Source of the DNA: Streptomyces griseoviridis
GTDB taxonomy: Bacteria; Actinomycetota; Actinomycetes; Streptomycetales; Streptomycetaceae
DNA length: 64,000 nt
Assembly (NCBI RefSeq): GCF_005222485.1
Contig: NZ_CP029078.1
Coordinates: 7,379,501 to 7,443,500, forward strand
Reading direction: 5' to 3'
Shown here: positions 51,634-59,884 of the stretch, one piece after another
How positions within the stretch are numbered: position 1 is the first letter of the stretch
Layout: the number at the start of each line of letters is the position of its first letter
Made by a program: the position numbers and the translations under genes
Notes under the pieces: model-generated
Seen by the model: the letters and a program-made list of their open reading frames with translations, nothing else
The model's database searches: none
What the model was told of the DNA's origin: nothing

Positions 51634-51752
51634 GCGCTGACGTCTCCTCGGTGCTCGAACAGATGCCGACAGATGCCGATCGGAGGTCTTCGGAGGTCTT
51701 CGGAGGTCTTCGGAGGTCTTCGGATGTCTTCGGGAGCCGAGGGGGCCCGGTC
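51634..51752. repeat. 10-bp repeat array in the DUF574 leader
   Basis: Five units of CGGAGGTCTT type (51681-51730, last CGGATGTCTT), preceded by two AGATGCCGAY units (51661-51680). On the mRNA-sense minus strand each unit reads AAGACCTCCG, so the transcript carries four copies of the anti-Shine-Dalgarno core ACCTCC. Confidence 0.7.
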
Positions 51753-52616
51753 TCAGAAGTTCTCGCGGTACTCGCGCAGGATCTTCCGGGTGCGCTGGGC
51801 CGAGGCGGCCCGAGCCGTCATGTGGTCGAGCACCTCCAGGTGCGCGGAGACCTCGTCCCGCGAGTCGAGGTAGAGGGCGCCGGTCAGGTACTCGGTGAAC
51901 ACCATGTCGGGCAGTTCGGGCTCGGCGAACCGGAACAGGGTGAACGGCGCGTACGTGCCCGGGTGCGGGCCGTCCGCGAACTCGGCGACCTGGATCGTTA
52001 TCCGGTCCCGCTCGGCCAGGTCGAGCAGCTTGTCCAACTGGTCGCGCATCACCTCGCCGCGGATGCTCACCGGCCGCTTCAGCACCGTCTCGTCCATGAT
52101 CACCCACAGGTGGGGCGGGTCCGCGCGGTCCAGCAGCCGCTGCCGGGTCATGCGCAGCGTCACATGGCGTTCCAGGGCCTCGGCGCCGGTCTGGCCGACC
52201 GTGCCGGTCTCCATCACGGCGCGCGCGTACTCCTCGGTCTGGAGCAGTCCCGGCACGAAGTGCGGCTCGTAGGAGCGGATGATCCGGGCGGCGCCCTCCA
52301 GGCTGACGTACAGGCTGAACCAGTCAGGCAGCACGTCGTGGAACCGCTGCCACCAGCCCGGCTGGTTCGCGTCCTCGGCCAGCGCGACGAAGTCGGCCGC
52401 CTCGTCGTCGGGGACGCCGTACGTGGTCAGCAGCACCTGCACGTACGGGATCTTCAGCGCGACCTCGGCCATCTCCATCCGCCGTACGGTCGCCGGAGCC
52501 ACCCGCAGGACCTTGGCCGCCTCCTCACGCTTGAGGCCGGCCGCCTCCCGCAGCTCCTGAAGCCGCTTGCCGAGCACCACCTGCCCAACGGTGGGCGCGG
52601 GACGCCGCTCACTCAC
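51753..52616 (-). CDS. XRE-family regulator with DUF5753 (Scr1-type) domain
   Basis: 287 residues from GTG 52616 with GGGGAGG upstream. Helix-turn-helix about 14-70 (GKRLQELREAAGLKREEAAK, LRVAPATVRRMEMAEVALKI), then DUF5753 from about 95 (YEPHFVPGLLQTEEYARAVM, RMTRQRLLDRADPP, RITIQVAEF). In most streptomycetes these regulators are followed by a small DUF397 protein; here no DUF397 gene is visible and the DUF574 methyltransferase is the next gene. Confidence 0.88.
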   Translation of the reverse strand: MSERRPAPTVGQVVLGKRLQELREAAGLKREEAAKVLRVAPATVRRMEMAEVALKIPYVQVLLTTYGVPDDEAADFVALAEDANQPGWWQRFHDVLPDWFSLYVSLEGAARIIRSYEPHFVPGLLQTEEYARAVMETGTVGQTGAEALERHVTLRMTRQRLLDRADPPHLWVIMDETVLKRPVSIRGEVMRDQLDKLLDLAERDRITIQVAEFADGPHPGTYAPFTLFRFAEPELPDMVFTEYLTGALYLDSRDEVSAHLEVLDHMTARAASAQRTRKILREYRENF

Positions 52617-52737
52617 GTCACGCCTCCCCTACGCGCCGAAGTATGCGCGAAGCAGTGTGTCATGTTCCGCCGCCGGTCTCACCGTGGCCCCGGTGAGGCG
52701 AACGCCACGTCCGCGCGCGCATCCGCCCCGATCCCGG

Positions 52738-53592
52738 TCACCACGGCAGTCCCTGGAGGAAGGCGGCGGTCTCCCGGTCGGCGGGCAGCAGCGTCTCGAC
52801 GGCGAGTTCGGCGACCGTCACGTCCATCGGGGTGTTGAAGGTCGAGATCGACGACACGAACGACAGCACCCGGCCCGCGTGCTCGATCCGCATCGGCAGC
52901 GCGAACCGCGCCGCGGGCGACGGCGGTTCGGGCGCGGGACCGGCCGGCTCGGACGGGGGAGCGGGGTAGGCGCGGACCTCGTCGTACAGCGCGCGCAGCG
53001 GCTCGGAGCGGGACAGCGCGATCTGGCGGCGCATCTGGTCGAGGAGATGCCCGCGCCACTCGTCGAGGTTGCGGATGCGCGGCGCGAGGCCCTCCGGGTG
53101 CAGGGTCAACCGCATGGTGTTCAGAGGCGGTTGGAGGAGGTGCTCGGCAACTCCGGTGAGCAGCGCGGCGATGGCCCCGTTGGCGGCGACCACGTCGTAG
53201 GAGGCGTCGACCACCAGCGCCGGGTAGGGCTCGTAGCACCGGATCAACCGCTCCAGCCCGTCGCGCAGCGCGCCGAGCGCCGGGTCGTCGAGCGGGGTCT
53301 GCGGGTAGCGCGGGGCGTAACCGGCGGCGAGGAGAAGGGCGTTGCGCTCACGGACCGGCACGTCGAGGTGGTCGGCGAGCCGCAGCACCATCTCCGCGCT
53401 CGGCCGGGAGCGGCCCGTCTCGACGAAGCTGATGTGCCGCGCGGACGACTCCGCGCGCAGCGCCAACTCCAGCTGGCTGACCCGCCGAAGCCGCCGCCAG
53501 CCCCGCAGCAGCGGCCCCACACCCGGCCCCGGTTCCGACGGCACGACGGCGAGGGGAGCGGGGGAGGCGTCTTTCGGCACGACTGCGGTCAT
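52738..53592 (-). CDS. XRE-family regulator with MmyB-like ligand-binding domain
   Basis: 284 residues from ATG 53592. Helix-turn-helix about 28-85 (VGPLLRGWRRLRRVSQLELA, ARHISFVETGRSRPSAEMVL). The C-terminal domain has the MmyB pattern (AANGAIAALLTGVAEHLLQP, NTMRLTLHPEGLAPRIRNLD), which in homologues binds hydrophobic ligands. No cognate dehydrogenase/reductase gene is adjacent. The promoter side holds the 8-bp microsatellite. Confidence 0.87.
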   Translation of the reverse strand: MTAVVPKDASPAPLAVVPSEPGPGVGPLLRGWRRLRRVSQLELALRAESSARHISFVETGRSRPSAEMVLRLADHLDVPVRERNALLLAAGYAPRYPQTPLDDPALGALRDGLERLIRCYEPYPALVVDASYDVVAANGAIAALLTGVAEHLLQPPLNTMRLTLHPEGLAPRIRNLDEWRGHLLDQMRRQIALSRSEPLRALYDEVRAYPAPPSEPAGPAPEPPSPAARFALPMRIEHAGRVLSFVSSISTFNTPMDVTVAELAVETLLPADRETAAFLQGLPW

Positions 53593-53901
53593 GGGCTCGA
53601 CGGTAACGGACGGGCCTGCGAGGGGAACGGGTGCGGCCGTTCGGCGTGACGGCGCGGGGTGGCGACCCGTTCCGCGTGACCGCGTGACCGCGTGACCGCG
53701 TGACCGCGTGACCGCGTGACCGCGTGACCGCGTGACCGCGTGACCGCGTGATCGCGTGATCGCGAGCAGCGGGCGCGGCCGTTCGGCGGTGCGCGGGATG
53801 TGGCAGGGGGCCCGGCCGTGCCCCGGGCGGTCTGGGCCGGGTGTCTGCTCCTGTGGCACGCTGGGAGGAGGCACCCCGTCGCTCGGGAAGGAGCGAGGCT
53901 C
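53593..53901. other. 309-bp divergent intergenic region with microsatellite
   Basis: No gene. Lies between the XRE/MmyB regulator (minus) and the pterin dehydratase gene (plus). Contains the CGCGTGAC microsatellite at 53673-53760. GGAAGGAG near 53885 serves the dehydratase. No -10/-35 pair is clear on either strand. Confidence 0.5.
53673..53760. repeat. 8-bp microsatellite (CGCGTGAC)9(CGCGTGAT)2
   Basis: Eleven perfectly periodic 8-bp units; nine are identical and the last two have a T for the final C. It begins 80 bp upstream of the XRE/MmyB regulator start, in the likely promoter region. Confidence 0.85.
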
Positions 53902-54207
53902 ATGCCCCTCAAGGCCCTGTCGCGGCAGGAGGTCGACGCCCGGCTGGCCGAGCTGCCCGGCTGGTCCGTCGAAGGGGACCGGCTGACCCGCGCCTACGAC
54001 CTGGGCAGCCACCTCGCGGCGGCCGCGCTGGTCGGCGACATCGCCCGCGTCCAGGACGAGCTTGACCACCACTCCGACCTCACCCTCGGCTACCGGACCG
54101 TCACCCTCGCGGTGAACACGCACAGCGCGGGCGACGCCGTCACCGAGGCGGACATCGCGCTCGCCCGCCGCGTGGAGGCGCTCGCGTCCGGCCACGGGGC
54201 GACGTGA
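53902..54207 (+). CDS. 4a-hydroxytetrahydrobiopterin dehydratase (PCD/DCoH family)
   Basis: 101 residues from ATG 53902 with AAGGAG upstream, the normal length. Signature ELDHHSDLTLGYRTVTLAVN and THSAGDAVTEADIALA hold the active-site His-His pair and second His. The enzyme dehydrates the 4a-carbinolamine of tetrahydropterin; in bacteria it often supports aromatic amino-acid hydroxylation or molybdopterin-related pathways. The methyltransferase gene begins 4 bp after its stop. Confidence 0.88.
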   Translation: MPLKALSRQEVDARLAELPGWSVEGDRLTRAYDLGSHLAAAALVGDIARVQDELDHHSDLTLGYRTVTLAVNTHSAGDAVTEADIALARRVEALASGHGAT

Positions 54208-54211
54208 CCGG

Positions 54212-54973
54212 GTGCTCGACTACGACGAGGAAGCCATCGCGTACGACACCCTCCGGGGTGGTGAACCCCGGGCCTCCGCCGCCGCCGACGCCGTGCTGAG
54301 CCTGGTCCCCGAGCGGGCCGGGCGCCTCCTCGACGTGGCGTGCGGCACCGGCATCGTCACCCGGCGGCTCGCCGCGGCCAGGCCCGCGCTGCGGGTGACC
54401 GGCGTGGACCTGACGGACGGCATGGCCCGCAGGGCGGCCGCCCGGCTGCCCGGCGCCGTCGTCCGCGGCGACAGCAGGGCGCTGCCCTTTCCCGACGCCG
54501 TCTTCGACGCGGTCACCAGCGTCTGGCTGCTGCACCTGCTCGCGGGGCCCGCCGAGATGTCGGCGGTGATCGCCGAGTGCGCCCGGGTGCTGCGGCCCGG
54601 CGGGGTGTACGTCACCACCGTCGACAAGGCCGCCTCGCACGACGTCGGCAGCGACATCGACGCCGTCCTCGCGTCCCGGCCGCGCAGGCCGGCCACGGAC
54701 GCGGCGGCGCTCGTCGAGGAGCACGCGCTCGCCCATCTGCTCCAGCCGGCCGGGCAGACGCGTTTCACCGGCCGAGGACAGGGCCGCAGCCCCCGCCGCA
54801 CGGTCGCCGACCTGCGGCGCGGCTGGTTCACCACGCTCCCGCCCGGCGACCCGGCGGCGGAGCCGTTCGCGGCCCGGCTCGCCGCCCTCCCCGACCAGGA
54901 ACGGCCGCGCCCCGACCCGGAGTTCATTCTGCGGGCGTTCCGGAAGCAGCCCCGGACCGAGCGGCGGCCCTGA
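54212..54973 (+). CDS. Class I SAM-dependent methyltransferase (UbiE-like)
   Basis: 253 residues from GTG 54212, 4 bp after the pterin dehydratase gene, so probably coupled. Motif I RLLDVACGTGIVTRRL near 39-54, VTGVDLTDGMARRA for the acidic loop, DAVTSVWLLHLL for motif II and RVLRPGGVYVTTV for motif III. Substrate unknown; coupling to a pterin enzyme could mean it works on a small metabolite. Confidence 0.85.
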   Translation: MLDYDEEAIAYDTLRGGEPRASAAADAVLSLVPERAGRLLDVACGTGIVTRRLAAARPALRVTGVDLTDGMARRAAARLPGAVVRGDSRALPFPDAVFDAVTSVWLLHLLAGPAEMSAVIAECARVLRPGGVYVTTVDKAASHDVGSDIDAVLASRPRRPATDAAALVEEHALAHLLQPAGQTRFTGRGQGRSPRRTVADLRRGWFTTLPPGDPAAEPFAARLAALPDQERPRPDPEFILRAFRKQPRTERRP

Positions 54974-55088
54974 CCCCGGCGCGCCCCCGGGACCGTCGCC
55001 GCGACGTGGCTGGAAATCGCGGCAACGCACCCGGCCACGGCGGCGACCGAGAGGCGGAATCCGTCCGTCCTCTCTGGAGGTCCGTCCC

Positions 55089-56987
55089 GTGCAGCACCCG
55101 CATCCGCACGCGTACCCGCACGCCCGTCCGCCCCGCAGGCGCCGCGCCGCCCTGTCCGCCCTGACCGCGGCGACGGCCCTGGTGGCCGCCGGGCTCACCG
55201 CCCTCGGCACCGGCACCGCCGAGGCCGCCACCGCACGGCAGGTCGAGGCCCTCGACCGGGGTGTCGTCAGCGTCCACACCGACAGCGGCAACCTGATCAG
55301 CTGGCGCTGGCTCGGCACCGACCCCGACGCCGTCTCCTTCAACGTCTACCGGGCCGGCACGAAGGTCAACGCGACCCCGATCACCGGCTCGACCAACTAC
55401 TTCCACTCCGGAGCGCCCAACTCGGCCGACTACACGGTCCGCGCCGTCGTGGGCGGCGTCGAACAGGGCGACTCCGTACACGCGATCCAGTTCCGCACCG
55501 GCTACAAGGACGTGCCGATCAGCCCGCCGGCCGGCGGCACCACGCCCGACGGGGTGGCCTACACCTACGAGGCGAACGACGCCTCGGTGGGCGACCTCGA
55601 CGGGGACGGCCAACTGGAGTTCGTCCTCAAGTGGCAGCCCACCAACGCCAAGGACAACTCCCAGTCCGGCTACACCGGCAACACCGTCGTCGACGGCGTC
55701 AAGCTCGACGGCACCCGGCTCTGGCGGATCGACCTGGGCCGCAACATCCGCTCGGGCGCCCACTACACGCAGTTCCAGGTGTACGACTACGACGGCGACG
55801 GCAAGGCCGAGGTCGCCATGAAGACCGCCGACGCGAGCGTCGACGGCACCGGCGCGGTGATCGGCAACGCCTCCGCCGACTACCGCAACTCCAGCGGCTA
55901 CGTGCTGTCCGGACCCGAGTACCTGACCATGTTCAACGGGCAGACGGGCAAGGCGATGGGCACCGTCGACTACGTCCCCGCGCGCGGCACGGTGTCGTCG
56001 TGGGGCGACTCCTACGGCAACCGCGTGGACCGCTTCCTGGCCGGCACCGCCTACCTCGACGGCGCCCGCCCGTCGCTCGTCATGGCGCGCGGCTACTACA
56101 CCAGGACCGTCATCGCGGCCTGGGACTGGCGCGGCGGCGCCTTCACCCGCCGCTGGACCTTCGACACCAACTCCTCGACCAACACCGGCAAGGGGTACGA
56201 CGGCCAGGGCAACCACCAACTGGCCGTCGCGGACGTCGACGCCGACGGCAAGGACGAGATCGTGTACGGCGCGATGGCCGTCGACGACAACGGCAACGCG
56301 CTGTGGACCACCAAGAACGGCCACGGCGACGCGATGCACGTCGGCGACCTCGACCCGGCACGGGCCGGGCTCGAGGTGTTCAAGGTCGACGAGGACAGCT
56401 CCAAGCCCGCGTCCTACCTGGCCGACGCCCGCACCGGCGCGGTCGTCTGGTCCACGCCCGCCAATGGCGACAACGGCCGGGGCGTCGCCGGGGACATCTG
56501 GGCGGGCAGCGCCGGCGCCGAGTCGTGGTCGTCGGCCGACAGCGGGGTCCGCAACCCCAAGGGCACGGTGGTCGCCTCCCGCAAGCCGTCCAGCACCAAC
56601 TTCCTCTCCTGGTGGGACGGTGACACCGTCCGCGAACTCCTGGACGCCACCCACATCGACAAGTACGGCACCTCGGCCGACACCCGGCTGCTGACCGGCT
56701 CGGGCGTCCACTCCAACAACGGCACCAAGGCGACGCCGTCGCTCTCCGGGGACATCCTCGGCGACTGGCGCGAGGAGGTCGTCTGGCCGACGACCGACAA
56801 CACGGCCCTGCGGATCTACTCCACGCCGTACGAGACCGGCACCCGCATCACCACGCTCCTGCACGACACGACCTACCGCACGGCCCTGGCGTGGCAGAAC
56901 ACCGCCTACAACCAGCCGCCGCACCCGAGTTTCTTCATCGGGGACGGGATGGCCACCGCCCCGCGGCCCACGGTGTACACGCCGTAG
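55089..56987 (+). CDS. Rhamnogalacturonan lyase, polysaccharide lyase family 11
   Basis: 632 residues from GTG 55089 with GGAGG upstream. Signal peptide about 1-47, preceded by RPPRRRRAALSAL (possible Tat twin-arginine signal). The eight-bladed propeller of PL11 is seen from repeated D-x-D-G-D/N-G Ca sites (VGDLDGDGQLE, YDYDGDGKAEV, VADVDADGKDE) and WREEVVWPT near the end. It cleaves the rhamnogalacturonan-I backbone of pectin by beta-elimination. Converges with GH74 over a shared terminator. Confidence 0.92.
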   Translation: MQHPHPHAYPHARPPRRRRAALSALTAATALVAAGLTALGTGTAEAATARQVEALDRGVVSVHTDSGNLISWRWLGTDPDAVSFNVYRAGTKVNATPITGSTNYFHSGAPNSADYTVRAVVGGVEQGDSVHAIQFRTGYKDVPISPPAGGTTPDGVAYTYEANDASVGDLDGDGQLEFVLKWQPTNAKDNSQSGYTGNTVVDGVKLDGTRLWRIDLGRNIRSGAHYTQFQVYDYDGDGKAEVAMKTADASVDGTGAVIGNASADYRNSSGYVLSGPEYLTMFNGQTGKAMGTVDYVPARGTVSSWGDSYGNRVDRFLAGTAYLDGARPSLVMARGYYTRTVIAAWDWRGGAFTRRWTFDTNSSTNTGKGYDGQGNHQLAVADVDADGKDEIVYGAMAVDDNGNALWTTKNGHGDAMHVGDLDPARAGLEVFKVDEDSSKPASYLADARTGAVVWSTPANGDNGRGVAGDIWAGSAGAESWSSADSGVRNPKGTVVASRKPSSTNFLSWWDGDTVRELLDATHIDKYGTSADTRLLTGSGVHSNNGTKATPSLSGDILGDWREEVVWPTTDNTALRIYSTPYETGTRITTLLHDTTYRTALAWQNTAYNQPPHPSFFIGDGMATAPRPTVYTP

Positions 56988-57003
56988 CACCCGCGCGGAC
57001 GAC

Positions 57004-57036
57004 GAGGGCGCGTACCGGACTCCGGTACGCGCCCTC
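57004..57036. terminator. Bidirectional terminator between PL11 and GH74 genes
   Basis: 33-bp near-perfect palindrome: arms GAGGGCGCGTACCGG and CCGGTACGCGCCCTC with a 3-nt loop (act). Lies between the two convergent stop codons at 56985 and 57042. Confidence 0.85.
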
Positions 57037-57041
57037 CCCGT

Positions 57042-59711
57042 TCAGCCGACCGCGCAGGTCTGGCCGCCGAGTGTGAACGACGCCGGTCTCGCGTTGGTGC
57101 CCGACCAACTGCCCGTGAACCCGAAGGCCACCGAGGAGCCCGCGGCCACGTTCGCGTTCCACGCCACGTTCTTCGCCGTCACCGCCGTGCCCGACTGGGT
57201 GAAGTCGGCGTTCCACAGGCTGCTGATCCGCTGGCCGTTCGTGAAGGACCAGCCGAGCGACCACGAACTCCACGCCGAGGTACCGGTGTTGGAGAGCTGC
57301 ACATCGGCCTGGAAGCCGTCCGCCCACTGGTTGGTGATCTTGTAGGTCACCGCGCAGGCGCCGGTCGGCGTCGGGTCGGTGCCTCCGCCGCCGTCGCCCC
57401 CGCCGCCTCCGCCGCCGGTGTCCGACGTGTCGCCGTAGACCACGCCCCGGCCGTTGGTCGACACGTACACCCGGCCGTAGACCCGCGGGTCCCCGGTGAT
57501 CGCGCCGCCGGTCCACCCCCACTGGTGGGCGTCGTCGTTGATCCGGGTCCAGGTCGCGCCCTTGTCGGTGGACCGGAAGATGCCCCGGACCCCGCCGATC
57601 TTCGCGCTGGTGAACAGCGTCTGGTAGGAGGCGCCGGTGGCCGCCTTGCCGAAGCCGATGGTGTCGGCCTGCTCGACGCCCGACAGCTTGGTGAAGCTCG
57701 CGCCGCCGTCGGTCGAGTGCCAGAGGCCGTACGCGCCGTCGCTCGCCCCGCCGGCCAGCCAGACGTCGCCCTTGGTGCCGGGCAGCGCCTTGAAGCGCAC
57801 GCTGTCCCCGGCGGGCAGCCCGGTCGCGGCGGAGGCGGTGAAGGTCGCGCCGCCGTCCGAACTGACGTAGAACTTGCCCGACTTGAAGCCGTAGAAGGTC
57901 TTCGCGTCGACCCGGTCGGCCTCCACGACCGCGCCCGCCGGAATACCGGAGGACGCCGACCAGGAGGAGCCGAAGCCGGTCGTGTACTGCACCCCGGTGC
58001 CGGCCGGGCTCCAGACGAACCGGCCGCCGTCCGCCGCGGCGGCCACCGTGCCGCCGCCGCTGACGCCCGAAGGGTCGCTGCCCGCGAACCAGTTGGCGCC
58101 GTTGTCCGTCGAGAAGGCGATGTGCGGACCGGAGTCGAGGTCACCGGTCCGCACGACGGTGCTGGGGTTGGACTCGGCGAAGTCCAGGCTGGTCGTCGAG
58201 GTGAAGGTGGGGGAGGTGAACATCATCGAGGGGACCTTGGTGAGGTCCGTGTGCCGGAAGCCGCCGATGTCCCCGAGGGCGCTGAGCAGTGGGGCGCCGG
58301 ACGGCGGCGACGCCAGGTCGTTGACCGCCGTCTCCTCCAGGCCCTGCACCATCGGCTTCACCGTGAAGGTGCCCCCGCTGTCCCACTTGGTGAGGTTCTC
58401 GGTGCCGTACAGCGTGGCGCCCGTGCCGTACATCATGCGGTCCGAGTTGAACGGGTCGATCTCCAGGGACTCCGTCATCCACCCCAGTTTCGGGGTCTGT
58501 TCGGGCGGCTGCGGGTTCGCGCCGAAGGTCAGCCACGGGGACGACGACACGTCCATCGTGTAGCGGTTGGACCGGTTCGGGTACGACGTGTAGTCCCACG
58601 CCTTCGTCCAGGTGGAACCGCTGTCCGTGGAGCGGAAGATCTGGGTCTCCGGCCACCAGGAGCTGTACGCCGTCGCCATCACCGTGCCCGGATGCTGCCG
58701 GTCCACGGTCAGGCCGCTGAAGCCGTAGTAGGTGTCCGCCTCCGCGACCGGGCTGATGTTCGTCCAGCTCCCGCTCGCCGTCGCGTACCGCCAGACCTGG
58801 CCCTTGCCGCCGTCGTACGGGCCGCCCTTGTCGCTGTAGGCGAGGTACAGGTAGCCGTTTTTCGCGTCGAGGACGCCCTTGTGGGCGAGGTATCCGGTGG
58901 GCTGTCCCGCCACCCGGCTCCAGGTCGCGCCCGCGTCCGTCGAGCGGTACACGGAGTTCGCGGTGTCGGCGACCCCGACGTACACCGTCCTCGTGGCGTT
59001 GCCCGAGGTGCCGGTGGACTCGTCGAAGGTGACCCAGACGATGCCCTGGTTGTCGGAGGCGTAGCCGCTGGTGTCGCTCGGATCCTGCACGTAGGTACCG
59101 ACGTTGGGGAAGTTCGTCACCTGCGACCAGGTGACCCCGGAGTCCGTCGAACGCCACAGGCCCTTGCCGCTGGGCGCCCCCAGGTACAGCACGCTGTCCT
59201 TGTTCGGGTCGACGGCCAGCCGCTCGCCCATGCCCCGGCCCGGCATGTTGCCGCCCAGCTTGAACGGCAGGTCCGTCTTCTGCCAGCTCGCGCCCCGGTT
59301 CGAGGAGCGCAGCACGGCCCCGTTGGTGGGGTCCCAGCTGTTGGTGTACGTGCCGACCGCCGCGTACACCTTGTCGGGCGCCACCGGGTCGGAGGCCAGA
59401 CTCACCACCCCGGTGTGCCCCCAGTCGGCCCACCCCACCGAGTCGAGCAGCGGCGTCCAGGTCTTCGTCGCCTCCTGCCACCGGTAGGCGCCGCCGATGT
59501 CGGTGCGCGCGTAGGCGAGGTTCTTCTCCGTGCGGTTGAAGACGATCCCGGGGACGAATCCGCCCCCGTCGATCCGGGCGTTCTTCCAGGTGTACGTGTC
59601 GGCCGCGAGCGCCGTGGGGGCGGGGCTCTCGGCCGCGAGCGCGGGCGGGGTACCGGCCAGCAGACCGGCCGCGAGCGCCAGCACCGCCGTGAGAATGCGG
59701 GTTCTTCGCAC
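57042..59711 (-). CDS. GH74 xyloglucanase with C-terminal CBM2
   Basis: 889 residues from GTG 59711 with GAGGAAGGA upstream. Signal peptide about 1-27 (MRRTRILTAVLALAAGLL to ALAA). Two seven-bladed propeller domains rich in BNR-like S-x-D-x-G-x-T-W repeats (STDSGVTWSQ, STDAGATWSR, STDKGATWTR). RTDIGGAYRW and GDIGGFRHTD lie where GH74 catalytic aspartates are. A Gly linker leads to CBM2 (about 790-889, CAVTYKITNQWADGFQADVQ to GGQTCAVG). It hydrolyses xyloglucan; extracellular. Confidence 0.94.
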   Translation of the reverse strand: MRRTRILTAVLALAAGLLAGTPPALAAESPAPTALAADTYTWKNARIDGGGFVPGIVFNRTEKNLAYARTDIGGAYRWQEATKTWTPLLDSVGWADWGHTGVVSLASDPVAPDKVYAAVGTYTNSWDPTNGAVLRSSNRGASWQKTDLPFKLGGNMPGRGMGERLAVDPNKDSVLYLGAPSGKGLWRSTDSGVTWSQVTNFPNVGTYVQDPSDTSGYASDNQGIVWVTFDESTGTSGNATRTVYVGVADTANSVYRSTDAGATWSRVAGQPTGYLAHKGVLDAKNGYLYLAYSDKGGPYDGGKGQVWRYATASGSWTNISPVAEADTYYGFSGLTVDRQHPGTVMATAYSSWWPETQIFRSTDSGSTWTKAWDYTSYPNRSNRYTMDVSSSPWLTFGANPQPPEQTPKLGWMTESLEIDPFNSDRMMYGTGATLYGTENLTKWDSGGTFTVKPMVQGLEETAVNDLASPPSGAPLLSALGDIGGFRHTDLTKVPSMMFTSPTFTSTTSLDFAESNPSTVVRTGDLDSGPHIAFSTDNGANWFAGSDPSGVSGGGTVAAAADGGRFVWSPAGTGVQYTTGFGSSWSASSGIPAGAVVEADRVDAKTFYGFKSGKFYVSSDGGATFTASAATGLPAGDSVRFKALPGTKGDVWLAGGASDGAYGLWHSTDGGASFTKLSGVEQADTIGFGKAATGASYQTLFTSAKIGGVRGIFRSTDKGATWTRINDDAHQWGWTGGAITGDPRVYGRVYVSTNGRGVVYGDTSDTGGGGGGGDGGGGTDPTPTGACAVTYKITNQWADGFQADVQLSNTGTSAWSSWSLGWSFTNGQRISSLWNADFTQSGTAVTAKNVAWNANVAAGSSVAFGFTGSWSGTNARPASFTLGGQTCAVG

Positions 59712-59750
59712 GGTACGGGTCCTTCCTCGTTCGAGGGGGGAAACGCGATG

Positions 59751-59785
59751 CCGGGCGGCCCCCAGTGCGGGTGGGGACCGCCCGG
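59751..59785. other. Imperfect hairpin in the GH74 leader
   Basis: CCGGGCGG-c-CCCC / GGGG-a-CCGCCCGG, one internal mismatch, 9-nt loop, about 40 bp upstream of the GH74 start on its transcribed strand. Could be a leader structure or part of the tandem hairpin terminator. Confidence 0.4.
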
Positions 59786-59790
59786 CGGAT

Positions 59791-59815
59791 GGCCCCGTCG
59801 TCCGGTGACGGGGCC
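59791..59815. terminator. Second hairpin in the GH48-GH74 gap
   Basis: GGCCCCGTC / GACGGGGCC, 9-bp perfect stem, 7-nt loop, downstream of the stronger 59841-59868 stem on the minus strand. Confidence 0.45.
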
Positions 59816-59840
59816 GCGCACGCGGAGCTTTCGAGCGGGC

Positions 59841-59868
59841 CACGGGGACCGCGGGCACGGTCCCCGTG
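59841..59868 (-). terminator. Terminator of the GH48 gene
   Basis: Perfect 11-bp stem CACGGGGACCG / CGGTCCCCGTG with loop cgggca, 17 bp after the GH48 stop on the minus strand. Confidence 0.75.
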
Positions 59869-59884
59869 ACGCGCCCGGCGGGGT

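Noticed and set aside
53673..53760. CRISPR-like array
   Set aside because: Units are contiguous 8-bp repeats with no spacers, and no cas genes are nearby.
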